A stretch of 64,000 nt of DNA from Taenia hydatigena (GCA_036345935.2 JADWOT020000003.1:17936509-18000508); one strand, 5' to 3'; positions 1-22,930 are shown, counted from the first letter of the stretch. Made by a program: numbers and translations. Notes: generated from the letters alone by a model not told the origin.

Positions 1-1439
1 CAACCCCCGGATAGTTTTTAAACCACTCACTGACGTAAGGTTTGAAAGACCCACTTGGAGAACCTGGTAGTATCATGTGTACCAGAAAGTACTCAGTAAG
101 CGATTGTGCAACTCTGTTCACTATCCAATGAAGTGGCAAGTATCGATATGCAGCCTGCATCCAAAGTGGCGGCCTGAGATCAAAAGCACACATCGAAATT
201 TCAGCAACATTTTTAAGGCTGTAAAATGAATGGATAGACCACTTATTAACGAGACCTCTCATTTTCCCTTGGGAGAAATGAGAATAAATCAAATTCGGCT
301 AGAAAAAAAGAACTTCCAGTCTCTATCAAAAGAATAATAAGGCGTCCCCAGTGATTGTGTTGCCTAAGAGGCGGCAAATTTGCTCAGCGGGCCCAGTGTC
401 GTCCAAGGTGGTATTGTGAACCAGCCTTCCCCGCCTTTGTTTCAAAGTTTTCAAGTCTTAATTAGAAGAGAAACTATATGCATGAGTTAAAAATTTGCTC
501 TCCCCTCCCTAGAACCCACAATATCATGCTCAAGTTTCATTTCATTTCCGATTTCGCCTTTTGACGATTATGCAGAACAAGGCAGAGAAATAACAGTTGA
601 GAGAGACCTGCAAACTTAGAAAAAAAACAACCGAGAAATAGAACAATACCACATCGAGGGACATAAATTGCATGGCATGCCTCGATCGAAGACGAAGCAT
701 CACTGGGAAGGTTGTAAATGGCGCACATCACATGGCCTCCTGGCAAATGGATGCCCAGGCGCGGCTCTTTGATGATGCGCCAAACCAGGAGAACTGAAGA
801 AACCATCTTTGACGCGTCCAGACCAGTTAGACGCTCATGGAAGCAATGCACATGACATTGGTGATCGGCAACAGTGGTAAGATTGGAGATGCAAGTACTG
901 TACACCATGCTAGCCAACGTTCACTTGGACGGTGTTTACCAAGATCCTGGAAAAACTCAAAATATGGGCGCTCCACGCAGGAAAAACGCTTTATACACAA
1001 GTGATCACGAAAGTAGGCACACCGTTCTATCGTATCCGCTTGGTGTTTTATTAGGGCGGGCACAGGCTTATCTCCTCCTGGTGCGGAAAACAAAGACAGA
1101 AACACCCATTGAAGCCCTTCTCCACCCCTCCCCTCCCCTTTCCAATTTCCGTTGAAGTCCGATGCCCTTAGCGAGAAAAAAATAATAAAGGAGGGAGAAG
1201 AGACACTAAACACGCCCAATCGGAGAGCGCTTTCGACCTCATGGCGGTTGCAAACCGAGAACAAATGAGAAGGAAATCAGCAGATGCCACTCACATTAAG
1301 TCATCATCTGAGCAAAACAAAGAACTTATACGGTCTTAAAGAGACGCCATAAGGCTATTTACGGAGCCATGTCGATCAAGTTTGCGTTTTGCCCCTGTAG
1401 GATAAAGTATTGATGTCCATCCCAATTACATATTCTTAC
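1..1439. other. Intron of the PKC gene reaching the window edge
   Basis: The exon ending at 1440 leaves a split Arg codon before the catalytic loop. I searched both strands here for the following kinase exon (DLKLDN, DFG and TFCGTP-type motifs) and found nothing convincing. It is most simply a long intron; the open frames seen at 537-1264 have no recognisable content. Confidence 0.5.
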
Positions 1440-11946
<10,507 letters not shown>

Positions 11947-13527
11947 CTCCAGACTTACAAGTTAGCGCCACATGCGACCTACCAAACTTTCTCTGGCAAA
12001 ACAAATCAAAGGACACCAAAATCATGTGGTAATATGTAAGCATAGATTCCAAGACAAATTAGAGCCAGTGTGATCTAATCAAAAATTGGTTAAATTAAAT
12101 GGTTTTTAGTGAAATGTGCACGTCAGAAAAACCATCGAACTTGATACATTCTTAGCTAGATTTAATTTATGGCCTACGCTGCTTTGGATGTGTCACATAA
12201 TTTTTCCATGCACATTGTTTTCAATTAAGATGATACATGTTTTGCACTTGAATTATTATAACCCATCAGCACGGAGCTAAACCAAAAATACTCGACCTTA
12301 CCCCACTTCGTCTAAATTAAAGTAGATTGAGGAGTCGACTAGCCCTATGCTAGAAAATGCTTTATATTTAATTGCTGTATATTTCCATTCCCCAAATTCT
12401 TCTATTTTTGTACGGCCTCTGTTTGGGTGTTAAATGCACTTTACCAGTAAAATTCCTTCACTTTTAAAAATTGTTAACAGAGACTCAGCTCAGACTCCAG
12501 AACCCACCTCATCGGGTGTTCCGACCCCGATTCATTTTAATGTTCCCTTTATGATTGCGGAAATCACGTTCGTTGGGTTGGTGCTTCACGCGCCTTGTCG
12601 TAAATGGATCTCCCCAGCATAAGCAAGGTATTCAATGTTATCTTCGAAAGTTAAAATAGAAATACATTACCCTCCCAGAGGCCTCTATAGGTGTGCATGT
12701 CGTAAAGCTTGAATTCTCCAATCTTATATTTGTGGTCGTGTCGACTAACGGGAAGCTGGGAGATATGGTACAAAATGCGCTACGAAAACCAAACCCTAGG
12801 TTCTATTCGAACGTCAAACTGCAAACCTTCCTGGATTGATTTCGCCGAGGGAGGCTAGCACCTATGAAAGTCGCATGCTTATCGGATGTGATAGGGCAAG
12901 TTCTATCAACCTGCCTCGTTTGCGACCCCATTCTTTATGCGTTCGCATACATGTCCCTTTGTCACGTCTGTACTTTTTTAACTCAAATTTATCGACCTCT
13001 CTTAGCCTTATATCAATACTCTAGCAAAATAATGGTTCGCCCCGTAAGCCCCTAGGTATCTCCTCTAGTTTATTCCTACTGTTCTTTCATCATGTCCCTT
13101 TGTGACCATTCAGAAACATGTTCACAGGCTTCCTGCTTGATTCGGTCGTGCCTTGTTATTTTGGCAAAATTTAATCCCAAAGTCTTGTATGCGAGATAAT
13201 GCATTAACTTGTAGACGCTGTAAATACCATTCTCTACATCACAGGATGAATCACATCTCCTGGCCAAAAAAATCGCTATGGAATTGAAAACTGACAAGAA
13301 GGTTATCGTCAGTTCCACATTAGGCCGGCCCATTTCATACTCAGACGCTGGAGAACTGTGTAAGGCGCTAATTCCTCCTTAATGTGTACAATTTAACATT
13401 TCAACCAATGGAATGCCTCATTTGACTACTTTTATCACCTACCCGTTAATATGGACGTCTGGTTTGATACTTCACTCTATTTACAGTTATCAGGGTCTTG
13501 GAGAGGTGGTTATGCCGCGTCCGGCCC
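11947..13527. other. Spacer between PKC start and the next gene
   Basis: This holds the presumed PKC 5' flank and the 3' flank of the gene ending at 13528. It is AT-rich, with no convincing exon or RNA gene. A minus-strand open frame at 13076-13333 has no recognisable motif and lacks splice support. Confidence 0.5.
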
Positions 13528-14602
13528 TTAGTTCATTTCGCCGACATTGTTTGACTTCTCTACAATCGTCGCATTGTCCACCCTAGCGTCCTCCTGATTA
13601 ACTACAGCATTAGTTTCTACGTCATTGTCTGGGGGCGAGTATTCAATCTAGGATATGAATTCAGTTTAAAAAGTCCGTACCTTCACACTATCCTCGAGGG
13701 TTTTCTCGTCGTACTCATCGTGGTCAACTTTATCAGAATGACTCTCTTCATCACCGAGTTCTTCCTTCGCCTCGTCCTCATGCTCATTGGCCTCCTGCTC
13801 AATCTACATTGGGCACGGGACAGCATTGGGACTTGATGTATAACTTAGCTTCCAAGATCTAATGAATATCTAAGCCCATTCAGGACCAAGTGCATCACAG
13901 AAATAAGTTTTAAAGGAACCACTTACATCTCCCATAGCCACTCTATCCAGCCACTCGAGGGTTGTGTACCAGTAGTTTACCACTGTCTCGTAGTCGTTCT
14001 AAAGTGCCCTTGTGTCAGAAAGCACCATCTACTCACCGGGAAATGGTGGATCCGCACTTCGAGATTCTTCACCTCTGAGTGTCCCACAGCTGATAACAAA
14101 TTAGCACTTTTGAACTCCGTCGGCAACACGCTGACTGTATTGGCGTTTGCTTGGGCGCTTGAACTCCACTTGTAGCTGCTTGTGGCCAGACGCTTTTGGT
14201 GCTTCCGATTGACCTGATACTAAAGTGAAGTGGGGTAAGGAAGACAAGAGGTAAACTTACCTCACATTGCGGTCGGAGGACTACATCAGAGGCGTTGCCG
14301 TCCTTGTCGAACACAATACGATGAAATGGTTGGTGGATAGCCACGAATGGCTCATCCTCCTTTTCGTTGCACTCCTCCTAGAAGATGTCTTAGAGTACCT
14401 TATGGAGGCGTACTTCAAAGCCATGCTCGGAACCTCTCCATTTTCGTCGACGCCGTTTGCGTTTGGGAGCTGAAAGTGTCGTATCGATACCGCAGTCCTC
14501 TTCAGAAGGAAGCTTAGCATCAGCTGACGGAGAATTAGCGGTATCTAAATCTATTTCTTGTTGCGGTGGGCTATATTCAGGTGTATCTTCAACCTGACTC
14601 AT
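13528..14602 (-). CDS. Unrecognised ~265-residue protein with basic nuclear-signal-like cluster and acidic region
   Basis: Six exons in coding order: 14602-14414, 14377-14261, 14213-14037, 13998-13927, 13803-13681, 13647-13528 (TAA). All junctions are phase 0 and every internal donor and acceptor is GT-AG. The ATG follows an acceptor (CTTTCTAG) with no gap, which fits either a 5' non-coding exon or trans-splicing of a spliced leader. The protein begins acidic and carries PKRKRRRRKWR near residues 47-57, probably a nuclear signal. A middle part with FDKDGNASDVVLRPQCE and YWYTTLEWLDRVAMGD looks folded. It ends in an Asp/Glu-rich tail. Two introns are 36 and 38 nt. I do not recognise the family. 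It lies 729 bp downstream of the PHF20-like gene on the same strand; I infer a nuclear role only from composition. Confidence 0.7.
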
Positions 14603-15330
14603 CTAGAAAGTGAACAAACCAGACAGTGGGGTCTTGTGGGCGCTTTAAATGCTTACGAACCATTTATCTTGTCTGGAAAATAACACTGATTCCTCCTCCC
14701 TAGAGAATTCCACGGTGACTACTGCTTTATTTGCAGGGATTTTGAGGATCAATCAGTTAAACTTTACAAAGACCGACTGCTTGAGTGCTATATTTATTTC
14801 TGTGATAATTATTTCGGCACCGTATCCCCTAGCCTTCCACACATATTATGTCCAAACTGTGATCCTTTTAAACTCGACGCGGGTGGACCTCCTTTCAGCC
14901 AATAAGTGACGCCACCCCCCACTCATTTTCGGAAATATAGTTCAAGTACCCATCAGACCGCTACCAGTTGATTACTATAAACGCTGGTACATTCGGCTTA
15001 TTGGCAGGTCACGACAGCTCCCACTTCTTGTGTACTTTTCCAACGTTTCAAATAGTCCAATCTAGCACGGACTACCCGACGTTCAATACCAAAATTGAGC
15101 GTTAAAACTTTGTCCCTCAAGCGCTCATCGATGCTTCCATCTTCCTCTTCATACTTTCAGGACAAAAGTAGTGTGGGGTTTCCTCCGCCTCATCTAATCC
15201 AACCAAGTAGCGGGCGTTTATCACCTCCGATGAGAAAAAAAAAATCCTCAAACAAAGCAATAACAGAAGAGGGAGTGGGAGGCATACGGATCTGATATAA
15301 TATACATACGCACTATAGACGTTGGGATGA
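14603..15330. other. Spacer between the unrecognised gene and the PHF20-like gene
   Basis: This must contain the 3' UTR of the upstream minus-strand gene and the leader of the downstream one. No AATAAA on the minus strand stands out. The short distance leaves room for polycistronic transcription, but nothing in the sequence proves it. Confidence 0.4.
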
Positions 15331-18300
15331 TTAAAAAGCTGAGCGCTGGTAAGTTCGGCGCTTGGGAGCGAATTTCGGCTGGGGATAAATAACTCCGGTC
15401 GACTGGGCGTCAGCACCACCACCTTCTTGGGGCGACGTGGAAGACAGGGAACGCGAAGAGGAGGGCGAGAGGGAGGAATGCGAGAAGGCGGGCGTCCTTG
15501 AGAGTGCCGATGCTGAGTCATCATCGCCACCGTCGTCCTCATCTGTCCCATCGCGGTTCTCGGCATTCGAGCGAGGCAACGCTGCCGCCTGGTTTCCTTG
15601 CATCTTGGCCACTTGTGACTCGATTACATCAAGCCGTGACTCGATTAGACTGATCATATCCTCTAATGGGATTAGGATTTCTGATTCCAGGCGGTCGAGG
15701 TCGCTCGATACCCTCTGTGACTTAGCCTCGTCTGCATAGACAAAAAGGGGCTTCTGTAGCGTGATGGGCGCCTAAATATGTAGTCGAATGATCGTGTCTG
15801 GGAAACTGAAATTGGAATTGAGCACACGGGAAGAACTATGATTTTGCTTGGAATGAGGAGTCTACGCTACCCCTTTTACAGTTTTCTAATAAGCACCCAG
15901 ATTTGGGCAAGTCCGAAGACTCCCTCGCACCCCGTTACTGAAGCAAAGTTACGTAAATGCGATGCATCAGTGGTGATAAATTGTAGAAGAGGCAATAAGA
16001 AAAGAACAGAGGGGAAATGATCGAAACAGACCACAAGAGGGCGTAGTGGGTGCAGTGGACAGACCAAATTCGCCGCGACCGGAGCTCTCGGCGAAGCCAA
16101 TTAGGCTGGCTGCGGCCTCAATGTCACTGACACTAGTGCTCGCGCTGCGAAGACTCTTTACAGGCGTGGTGAAGAAAGGTGATGCGGCGTCAACTGACAG
16201 CGGCCGCTGCAGGTCCGCTTCACTGAAATACGCGCACAAATGAAGGAGAATTCAGTATCTTGTTATTGGCTCCTACATAGACTGCAGCCAGTACCACAGA
16301 GATCATGGGATGATAGCTCATCGACCTATGCAGATGGAACTATTGGTTTCATTTTTGTTTAAGTGAAGAAGCAGGAAAAGAGTTCAATCAAATGAGAGCT
16401 CACATTAGCAGTGGAACCATATGGTACCTAGTAGTAAGTCTCCTGATGCTTGATTAAGGATTTCAGCCAAGGATAGATTAAGTCTCCAACAGCGATGACT
16501 ACGCGCCGACTTCCCTTTTCTCTGCGCCATCCAGTGGGAAGTCAACCACTGCATGGCACAATCTAATTGTTTTCCAACGGGATTCCAATGGTTTGTGAAG
16601 ATGAACGTTCCTTTTCAGTTTCACGCATTAGTGATGAACTAATAGTTTACCTAGTCTGTTCGTGTTAGGTTATTTCAAAATAAACACGTGTCCAATGCAT
16701 TGAAATTGCAATTCACGCCAGCGTGACTAGCAGCGCAATACAAGGCATACAACGTACATTGTGGTAGCTGTGGGTGGTGGAAGGAGTTTGCTATTACTCC
16801 CCCCACTTCCGCCCTGGTACAACACCTGCTCGAGACTCGCCAGCAGCGCCTTAGTCGGCGTGTCGAAAACAGCGCCCGACTGGGGAGGTGGGAGTGGTGC
16901 TACAGTCTGACCCGGCGATCCCGACTGGACCTGCACTGGCAGTTGGCCCTGCTGTGTGGTGGTCGGCACGTTGAGTAAGTCATCAGAGATGGCAGTCATC
17001 AGATCAGGTAGGTCTTCTGGCGAGCTGTTTGCGAGGTTGGCCAGAATTCGTGTGATGTCTGTGGACTCCAATGCTGTGTGAAATAGTTTTGGAGTTGACC
17101 GAATCGTTTTCTGACCCAATTATGACCAAGTTATAACGAAACTCGAGAGATGACACAAAGAGGGGAATAACGAATAGAGTGAGCATTCAAGGAAATATAG
17201 CAATGGAGACCCAAAGCAGCAAACGACGAAACTGAGTAGACTTTTGAAAAAAAATCTTTCGTAGCATTTCTCGGCAAATCAGTATTGCTACTAACGTGGT
17301 AGGGCTGGAATCAAGTAGATCGAGTTCGAACATAGAAAAGAGAAATACAATCGAAATATTGAACATTAAAACCCTGAGGATATACTCCTCCATATCGCAA
17401 CAGATAGGGAACGAATCAGGAAGGGAATCGCACGGCATGGAAGAAGAAGGCAAAAAACAACCAAGGCGGATACCCCTTCGACGCCATTCAATTTATTCAA
17501 ATTGGTCTACGCCGTTTGTGACTGGTAGGAAATCAAGTAATGTATCCCCACTCCATTTCAGTAACTAGATGATGTTGGAATCGGAAGCCTTCTTGTTGTA
17601 AGGCGCAGCCATATCTACGTCATCGCACCCATTTAATTAACATTTACTGACTAGTTCAGACTTTTGGCGACTTTCCAAGCCGATCTTGTGGGTCAAATTG
17701 GGAGAGATTCATAGTTCTTCAGTGTTTTGACGTCACATTTACTTCCCGCGTCGCGGTCTCTATATCTGATGAACGTGGGCGATTATTTCGTACATATCGT
17801 TATCAACCAATCATCCAAAAACGCATTTCACAGACATGGATACAAGGGTTCGATGAGATTATCAATTAGACCTTACCACTCAAATGTTCCTCCCCAGCAA
17901 CTGTTTGAGGTCCAGGAATAAAGGTGAAATCCATGGCCAAGTCGGCAGTTGTGGAGTCAGCAGAAGTCTCCTTCGTTGGGTTTGAGGTGGCTGCGGTGGA
18001 CTGTGCATCAGCACTGCCACTACCACAGTTGTCAGACAGTCCTTTAATTCGGCAGAGCGTGCGACGGCCCGTCACAATCAATGCATTGAGATGGCGCAGC
18101 CAAGTGATTAGGCTCACAGTCTCTCTCATCACTTGAGTCAAGCTGGGATTGTCACCTGGTTGCAACATGGTCACTCCACCAGTTTCTGCCGCCTCAACCG
18201 GCCAGTCAGTGAGACGGGATCGAGAGGGTCCCCGGTGGCAGAAGGTACAAATCCATGACTACAGTAAGGGAAGAAATGGTAAGGCGGAAAGGGTCTAAAT

Positions 18301-19409
18301 ACCTGGCTTGGATGCGCTTGCAAGTAAATGGGGTTGATTACTTGCCTTGGCTGCGCCCTGCGAGGTACATGTCCTGTGAGACCACACCCGGCAAACAATG
18401 CATTGGATGAGAGTTTGCACGCGTTCTGTCGTGGAACCGCTAAATTTGCACTTAGGACAGAAGACATATCTCTCTGGCTGGGCAGCTGCAGGCAGCGACT
18501 GGCTAGAAAGGATGATTGGGAGTGAGTCAGGTAGCTGAAATACCTCTCCGCCTCTGGTTCTGCCTTCCTCTTCTTCGGTGCAGGAGCGGATTCCACAGTC
18601 AACGGCGGTGAAGTGCTCTTTGTGCTGTGATAATTCTGAAGGTGGGCAGTTAAGAGACTTTGTCTACGCAATTTCCGAGGACAGTGAGGACACTGGAATG
18701 TGGTCGGAGGTATTTTCTGTGAGGGAACTGCTAAGTCAACTACCTCAGTCGGTTTGAGGGGCACCTTACGAACCTAGATGAGGAAAATAAACCTCTCTCA
18801 CAGATGTCTTACCGTGGCACTTGGCCGTTTAGACGAACCAGGCGGCTCTGATTTGATGACTCCCAGTTTATTGGGAAGTGGAACAGTTGGGTCCTCTAAC
18901 CTATTCGATTCCTCGAGCTTTGACCTCTCAAACTCGCCTGAAACAGCCCTCTTCTTCAGTTCCCGCCTCTTTCGACAGGCTTCGTGAAACTGAGCAATGC
19001 TGCGATCATAAAGCATATCACCTTTGGCAACAGGTGTATCATTTGAACTATCATTAGCATCAGCAATGGGTTTCTTTTCATGCTCCTCATTAGGCTCTTT
19101 CTTCACCGATTCCGCTTGCTTGTGCTGTCGAATGAATCTCAACACATAGTTGATTTCGGTTTGTTCGGCACGACGAATGGAAGATGCTGGAGTCCATTCA
19201 ACGATACCGTCCCAGCTAAACTTAATCCGATAATCCAGGTGATCGCGGGATCTTTGGCGGCAGGCTAAAACCTCTGCAAGGTACTCGTAGTTGTTTCTCC
19301 AGCGTGCCATCACGTACGAACCAATTTCGTAAACCGGCTTTGATGCTGGTTGTTGTTGAGTATCGGCATCGTGAGGAGCCCCACGTTTAGACTTGGAGCC
19401 GCTCTGCAT
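15331..19409 (-). CDS. PHF20-like chromatin reader: Tudor, C2H2 zinc finger, PHD finger, coiled coil
   Basis: Probable histone-mark reader of the NSL/MOF acetyltransferase type complex (role inferred from PHF20/MBD-R2). Exons in coding order: 19409-18813, 18773-18544, 18502-18346, 18258-17877, 17073-16758, 16222-16032, 15731-15331; they sum to 758 codons with stop and all phases agree. Order of parts: a Tudor domain (YEIGSYVMARWRNNYEYLAEV to VEWTPASSIRR, about residues 28-80); a C2H2 finger (CPHC then HLQNYH) in exon 2; a PHD finger with CPKC, CIVC and HRTC in exon 3 and the last pair ICTFC in exon 4; low-complexity Ser/Thr/Pro linkers; and a heptad-like coiled coil (LDRLESEI, MISLIESRLDVIESQVAKM) in the last exon, before a basic end. 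The exon 3 donor is AAG/GCAAGT. PHF20 itself is ~1000 residues, so this homologue is short. Confidence 0.9.
18259..18345 (-). other. GC-AG intron inside the PHD finger
   Basis: On the minus strand the exon ends GCCAAG followed by GCAAGTAATC, and the acceptor is TTACTGTAG. No GT donor nearby keeps the frame. With this GC donor, which fits the usual AG/GCAAGT context, the reading frame continues from GAAK into SWICTFC and completes the Cys4-His-Cys3 ligand set. Confidence 0.8.
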
Positions 19410-20308
19410 CAAATGCTGCTTACTGAGAGTATGTATCCACAGACCTAAAGGGAATAGAGATGCTAATCCAACGGTATAGTTTAACAGCGCTCAGAACACT
19501 TCCTGTTCAAATGCCAATTCGATGTATTTTACATGAATGTGCTGTTGATATATTGAGCTCTCAAATATCCGATATAGCAAATAAATACATATTACTTCTT
19601 GAGAAGTATACACAAGCCACATGCCAGAGAAAAAAGATTTAGCAAGACAAAACGTCTGAACAACTCCTCCATAAGGTTTCAAGGTGTAGCCCACAAGAAA
19701 GCGAACAAATTTAGTAAGCTAAAACAATGTATCAAAGCCTAGCTTCCGTTGGCAAGAAGTATAACTTATGGTGGAGGACAAAATCAATTTCGCACCACAA
19801 ATAAATGAACGCAGCAAGCTCTTGAAATCGGCGCTGACTTATTACAGAATGCAAAACACCTCACCGTGACCAGCATCGCGAAACACCAGGAGTTCCATTG
19901 TATGGTCTATGTCTATAACTGTAAATATACACGTTCTGTGATATGCTTCGTGATATAAAAATGTGGAATGCAGAGTGAAAAGACTTAATGCTGGGTAATT
20001 TAACAAACTTTGCCACTATTAAAGTGCTCCTACGTGCAAGCGTTTGTATCATTTACTTTATTAGTAATAAATTTCTGCTTATTATTCATGGCAGTGGTTT
20101 AATATAATGCTGACCTAAAAATTTTTGCCCTGTGGCAATGCACATCTTCAATGTGAGCATTGGTGTTGGACCGAAGTATTAAAGCTGTCAACTGGCTGCG
20201 CGAGCGTATCTAAATAAGACAGCAAATTTGAAAATCAAGAAATATTTTTAAAAATGAGGCTGTTTACTAGCAGCTGTTGTGCGTTTCGGAAAGTGTCATT
20301 ACACATTC

Positions 20309-20488
20309 TAGCGTCCCAAGGCTCCCTTGAAGGCAAGAGAAGGTAAAATACAAGGGTAGAATAAATATAGATTCAACTGACAGGGAGAAATGAGCTGCTG
20401 GCATGGCCCGGAGGCCAGCCTACGCGGCTAGGGCAATATGGCCACCTCTGTCACCCCGACCAAAACTGACAGTCCAAGCAAACAAAGT
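20309..20488 (+). repeat. Dispersed ~180-bp repeat, copy 1
   Basis: It starts TAGCGTCCCAAGGCTCCCTT and ends near CCAAGCAAACAAAGT. It aligns end to end with 34448-34625, with scattered substitutions and small indels. The shared core includes CATGGCC-GGAGGCCAGCCTACG and GCTAGGGCAATATG, and an AATAAATATA stretch near position 60. It has no coding capacity. The edges are sharp because flanking DNA does not match. It could be a SINE, a solo LTR or a TRIM-type element; I cannot tell which. Confidence 0.75.
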
Positions 20489-21104
20489 ACTGCACACACA
20501 CTATCCGGGTTTTATAAAGAACTAAAATCCATCCCGCTTTGGGAGTCAATGGCTAGTGGCTTGTGAGTTATACGATGTATTAAACATCCATGTAATGAAC
20601 TACTTCGCACCACCGGTAGTCTATTATATCCCCGGCTATGCTATTTGTAGATTGAGGTATCTTTAGCGGCAATACATTCTTAAGTTAACATTGTGCAATA
20701 AACTTTTGCTTGAGCATAAAATGAACGTGACGGGTTTTTGAAATTGAGTGCTTTGTAATGCCTTTTTCGTTTGTTTAACTCTCGGTTTTGGAAGGCGGAC
20801 CACTCAGTGGGTCTATTATTGTGTCTTTGCTAATAGGCCTAGTCTTTCGGTCACGCCAATCGTCCCAAACCCTCCTGCAGGTCGGTAATATACATTCGGT
20901 CTAAGTATTGTCTTTTCCCGTCCTCAGCGAAGTCTTAATGTGCTACGCAACTTAAGTGGAGGACTAAACATTTTTAGTTGCAATTTTATCACTTTTAACT
21001 GTATCAAAATCCACATGGATGCAATTATAAAAATCTTTGTACACAAAAAATTTCCAACTTAAATTACATTCCAATTGTAACGAGGTAAGTTATATCATCT
21101 GCAA

Positions 21105-21356
21105 TCATCGTTTTCTGTGATGCGAAGCATTCGGTGATAGTTTAGATTTGTCATGGTGCTGTGAAAGCACTTGTTGATGATAGCTTAATTCCCCAAGATC
21201 ATTAGGATCCCAGTCTTCAACTGTCGTCATTGCATCGATGCTCCCTTTCTTGCTTGTGGCCTCCGCGAAGGTATCCTCTCTACGCGTTCTATCCTCCTCC
21301 AATTTGCTCTTCTTCGAGGGCTTTGCAGGCTGAGCGCCCATATTATACAAATTCAT
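21105..21356 (-). CDS. Possible small lysine/aspartate-rich protein or terminal exon, unrecognised
   Basis: An 83-codon open frame starting MNLYNMGAQPAK and ending in SPNASHHRKR, hydrophilic, with EDWDPNDLGELSYHQQ in the second half. The composition looks more protein-like than neighbouring chance frames, and the D-W-D-P-N-D-LG motif has the feel of a conserved C-terminal segment. There is no family match I can name. It could be a single-exon gene, the last exon of an undetected gene lying at 21.4-22.5 kb, or chance. Confidence 0.3.
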   Translation of the reverse strand: MNLYNMGAQPAKPSKKSKLEEDRTRREDTFAEATSKKGSIDAMTTVEDWDPNDLGELSYHQQVLSQHHDKSKLSPNASHHRKR

Positions 21357-22930
21357 TAGGCTCCCAATAGGCAGTCATGTGGGCCTTTACATTGCTCAAT
21401 CAATACTTCGAACCCGTCCATGCATACCTTTTGAATTCGCACTGTCTGCCGCATTGTTCTATCGATTGAGATTGCAGTTATCTAAATTAGGCTATTAAAC
21501 TTCTAAGAACATTTTATTCCCATGAAATTGTAAGTCTACTCGTTGCATCTTTTAATAATTTTCAGGCTATTAAATGACTAATTAAAACCACACAGGACAT
21601 GTCAGCCCTATCCATGGAATTGAAGCTTGACACAACTTAAAAGGTTTAACGTATAAAGTTAAATGGGACTTGTGCATATTTAAAATATCAAACTCAGACA
21701 AATGTCTTGACAACTAGCAAATTTTATTGAATGAGCGGAGTGGCGGTTATTCGAACGGTATCATTACATCGGAGCAGATTAAACACAAGGCGAAGCCTTT
21801 AGTCCCATAGGTTTTGCTTTCATCCTTATTGCCTTTTTGCGTTGTTATTGCACGCAAAGGATGGATGCTTAAGAGCGTGGATAAACGCCCGTGATTACGC
21901 GCCACGTCTTCAGAGAAGATATGGAGATTTGTGCTATTTGAAATTTTGACGATCACCTCTTTTAGAATAGTTCCGACTCAAAGTTTTGCCTTCTTAGTAA
22001 TACATTTTTCGTAACTGAAACAATCAACAAACAGAGAAGGTAATTGGCAGGCCCCTTGCGGATGGGTGCTCCATGCAAGGCAAGGTGAAGGCGGTGAGAT
22101 AGTTAGATATGCGCCGTAGCTCTAGTTTTATGTACACGGTGTATGGTCTAATATTGATTAACTGTTTATGCGACACGTGAGCTCAACGCTTCTGGTCCTT
22201 GACGTTTGGACAACTCAAACGCTGGCAACAATAAAGTGCGCGCGCACGTTTACGCTGTTCCGTGGCATACTTCTTCTGTGGCAAGTGCCACGTTTTTTCA
22301 CCATAGGCATATCGATGGCAAGAGAATGTAAAGGAATTTAACAACAAAACCACTTTTCCTAGTGACACTAAATTTTTTTGGGTCCAGCCTGGTGAGACTG
22401 AATGGAAATTCATAACGCCAAAGACACAATGTAATGCCCCGCATTTCTTCATTATGATAGCAAGGCTCCGCCAATTTAATTTCACTTAGCAACATGCGCA
22501 CGGAGCTATAGTAAGCAAAAAACAACATTGTTCTTGTTCATTTACGAAGCCTCTAGGCTTCCCTAAGGACTAAAGCCAACCTGTCCTAGGACGGTTCATT
22601 CAGCAGAGGAACAAGAGACATGGCATAAAGTGTCTTCTTTAATAAAATTAAGAATTATACAGACGGCTAACATGTTGCACGTATCTCAAAACGTTAAAAT
22701 ATTTCAAATAAGCCCATAATGTGGGCATTCGCCGTATTTCACTGACCACGCAAAGTAGAATAGAAACCGGTGGGCACAGCTTGTTTTTTTGTTAAAAAAC
22801 AACTATTTTTTGTAGGGTTTTACATAATTTAGTTGTTAGGCTTTTTTGGGTTTTAACTTAGAGCTTTTGTTTAAATCGTCTCACTATTTAATTTCGCGTC
22901 TTGCTCTCTGGGAGTTAGTTCGCTTTGGGT

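Larger units (their letters stand above)
19410..22930. other. Intergenic region between the divergent PHF20-like and dnajc8 genes
   Basis: Divergent arrangement: the minus-strand PHF20-like gene starts at 19409 and dnajc8 starts at 22931 on the plus strand, so both promoters should lie here. Contents I can name are one copy of the dispersed repeat (20309-20488) and a possible short minus-strand gene (21105-21356). No clear TATA box or CpG-like block was recognised. Confidence 0.5.

Noticed and set aside
15117..15566. A 149-codon minus-strand open frame rich in Arg/Pro
   Set aside because: It is the shifted-frame shadow of the last PHF20-like exon, whose true frame gives a coiled coil and phase agreement.
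18171..18764. A 197-codon minus-strand open frame that looks like a single large exon
   Set aside because: Only its first part (C2H2 finger) is coding; the frame then runs through two introns, and the real PHD-finger exon is in a different frame. The apparent continuous protein is an artefact.
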